Below, in pieces: positions 6,985 to 7,909 of a stretch of 7,909 nucleotides of DNA. The notes under the pieces are model-generated. The model ran no database searches. It saw nothing but the letters and a program-made list of their open reading frames with translations, and was not told where the DNA came from. Source of the DNA: Gemmatimonadaceae bacterium (GTDB lineage: Bacteria; Gemmatimonadota; Gemmatimonadetes; Gemmatimonadales; Gemmatimonadaceae); NCBI GenBank assembly GCA_013813605.1, contig JACCRL010000289.1:1-7909 (forward strand), in the 5' to 3' direction. Position numbers and translations under genes: made by a program. The first letter of the stretch is position 1; the number at the start of each line of letters is the position of its first letter.

Positions 6985-7909
6985 CTATCTCGGTACAGCG
7001 GCGACCGGCCCCGCGGGCAACACCACCGGAGCGGACGCGCGTACTGCTTCCGGCGCACTCCTCTGCGCGATCGAAAGGATCGGATTCGGATAAAGCCCCA
7101 GGACAAGAATGAGCGCTGCCGAGGCCCACACCACTCCGCGCGTCCACGCTCCTGCCGGCGCCGGTAACGGCGCGTTAGCGGCGCGCGGCTTCATGAACAT
7201 CACCATGACCACGTAGAGGTAATATCCGGCGCTGATCACGCTCGTCAGGACGAGTACCACGGCGAGGCGGGTCTGGGGCGCGGGAGCCTGCAACGCCGCC
7301 TGAAGTATGTACCACTTGGCGAAAAACCCGATTCCGCCGAAGATCGGAAAACCGAGGAGCGCGAGCATGAACACCGCCATCGCCACCGCGAGTCCCGGTC
7401 GCACGCTCCAGAGCCCGGCGTATTCCTCGACGCCGAGTTTGTCTTCTCCCGACGTGCCAAGCGCGACGATAACCGCGAACGCGCCGAGCGTGGCGAGCGT
7501 GTAGGCAAAGAGATAGAACATGAAAGCGGAGCTGCCAAGCGGTGTCCCGACCACGACTGCAACGAGGATGTAGCCCGCGTGGGCGATGCTGGAGTATGCG
7601 AGGAGTCGCTTGATGTTCCTCTGCGCAAGGGCGATCACGTTCCCCACCACCATCGTGAACGCCGCAAGCCACCAGATCGGCTGGTGCCATTCCATGAACA
7701 GGCCGGGGAACGCTTCCATCCAGATGCGGAGGAGCGAGGCGAACGCCGCCGCCTTGACCGCGGCTGCCATGTATGCGGTGACGGGCGTCGGAGCGCCTTC
7801 GTATACATCCGGCGCCCACATGTGGAATGGAGCAGCGGCGACCTTGAACCCGAATCCGACGACAAGGAGCGCGAGGCCGACGATCAGCAGCGCACTGTCC
7901 TGCAGCTGG
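6985..7909 (-). CDS. nuoN: NADH-quinone oxidoreductase subunit N, 3' part (cut by right edge)
   Basis: The last 307 residues of an antiporter-like proton-pumping subunit of respiratory complex I (inner membrane). The reading frame enters at 7908; a methionine at 7821 is internal, since the frame continues upstream with GFGFKVAAAPFHMWAPDVYE. That stretch contains the conserved channel lysine (visible residue 22) and the family's WxPDVYxGAPTPVT block. A second conserved lysine lies in NIKRLLAYSSIAHAGY (visible residue 100), and a third in GFFAKW near residue 198. About eight hydrophobic helices are visible, near 6-20, 44-60, 78-95, 105-122, 127-150, 172-195, 215-239 and 258-273. The C terminus has the GYYLYVVMVMFM segment, then a short Ala/Pro/Val-rich tail. 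NuoN is usually last in the nuo operon, so nuoM and nuoL are expected to the right. Confidence 0.95.
   Translation of the reverse strand, partial: QLQDSALLIVGLALLVVGFGFKVAAAPFHMWAPDVYEGAPTPVTAYMAAAVKAAAFASLLRIWMEAFPGLFMEWHQPIWWLAAFTMVVGNVIALAQRNIKRLLAYSSIAHAGYILVAVVVGTPLGSSAFMFYLFAYTLATLGAFAVIVALGTSGEDKLGVEEYAGLWSVRPGLAVAMAVFMLALLGFPIFGGIGFFAKWYILQAALQAPAPQTRLAVVLVLTSVISAGYYLYVVMVMFMKPRAANAPLPAPAGAWTRGVVWASAALILVLGLYPNPILSIAQRSAPEAVRASAPVVLPAGPVAAVPR

Noticed and set aside
1..7909. Undescribed defence system, mobile element or CRISPR array
   Set aside because: All eight genes belong to known families, composition looks uniform, and there are no direct repeats, transposase motifs or attachment sites visible.

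Overview
The window is GC-rich bacterial chromosome. Eight genes lie head to tail on the minus strand, with almost no space between them. No RNA gene, mobile element, CRISPR array or foreign-looking island is visible. The gene content (complex I subunit N, a phosphohexomutase, a compact UPF0182 membrane protein, carbamate kinase, succinyl-CoA synthetase, nucleoside diphosphate kinase, a DUF177/YceD protein) and the high GC suggest a free-living respiring bacterium. My best guess is Gemmatimonadota or a similar phylum. That is an impression from gene content and order, not something the sequence proves.

In the direction of transcription (right to left): the 3' part of nuoN (6985-7909, cut by the right edge), a phosphomannomutase/phosphoglucomutase (5614-6981), a UPF0182-type seven-helix membrane protein (3870-5609), carbamate kinase arcC (2926-3873), sucC (1731-2876), sucD (862-1734), ndk (425-844), and a DUF177 gene (1-349, cut by the left edge). 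Two junctions overlap by four bases in GTGA form (UPF0182/arcC and sucC/sucD). Two others leave 3 and 4 bases (nuoN/mutase and mutase/UPF0182). Several genes start with GTG. The three wider gaps are 49 bp (arcC-sucC), 17 bp (sucD-ndk) and 75 bp (ndk-DUF177). No gap is longer than 75 bp.

The functional theme of the middle block is phosphoryl transfer. Carbamate kinase and succinyl-CoA synthetase both make a nucleoside triphosphate by substrate-level phosphorylation, and Ndk equilibrates NTP pools. NuoN belongs to the proton-pumping respiratory chain. The phosphohexomutase supplies hexose 1-phosphates for envelope polysaccharides. DUF177 proteins are usually linked to ribosome (23S rRNA/L32) genes, so a new functional block probably begins at the left edge.

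Most of the window is ordinary housekeeping sequence. The points worth a second look are the shortened UPF0182 protein, the arcC gene embedded next to sucCD without other arginine deiminase genes, a Q-to-A change in a conserved carbamate kinase motif, and an 18-codon reading frame that exactly bridges arcC and sucC. I found no convincing sign of an undescribed system.
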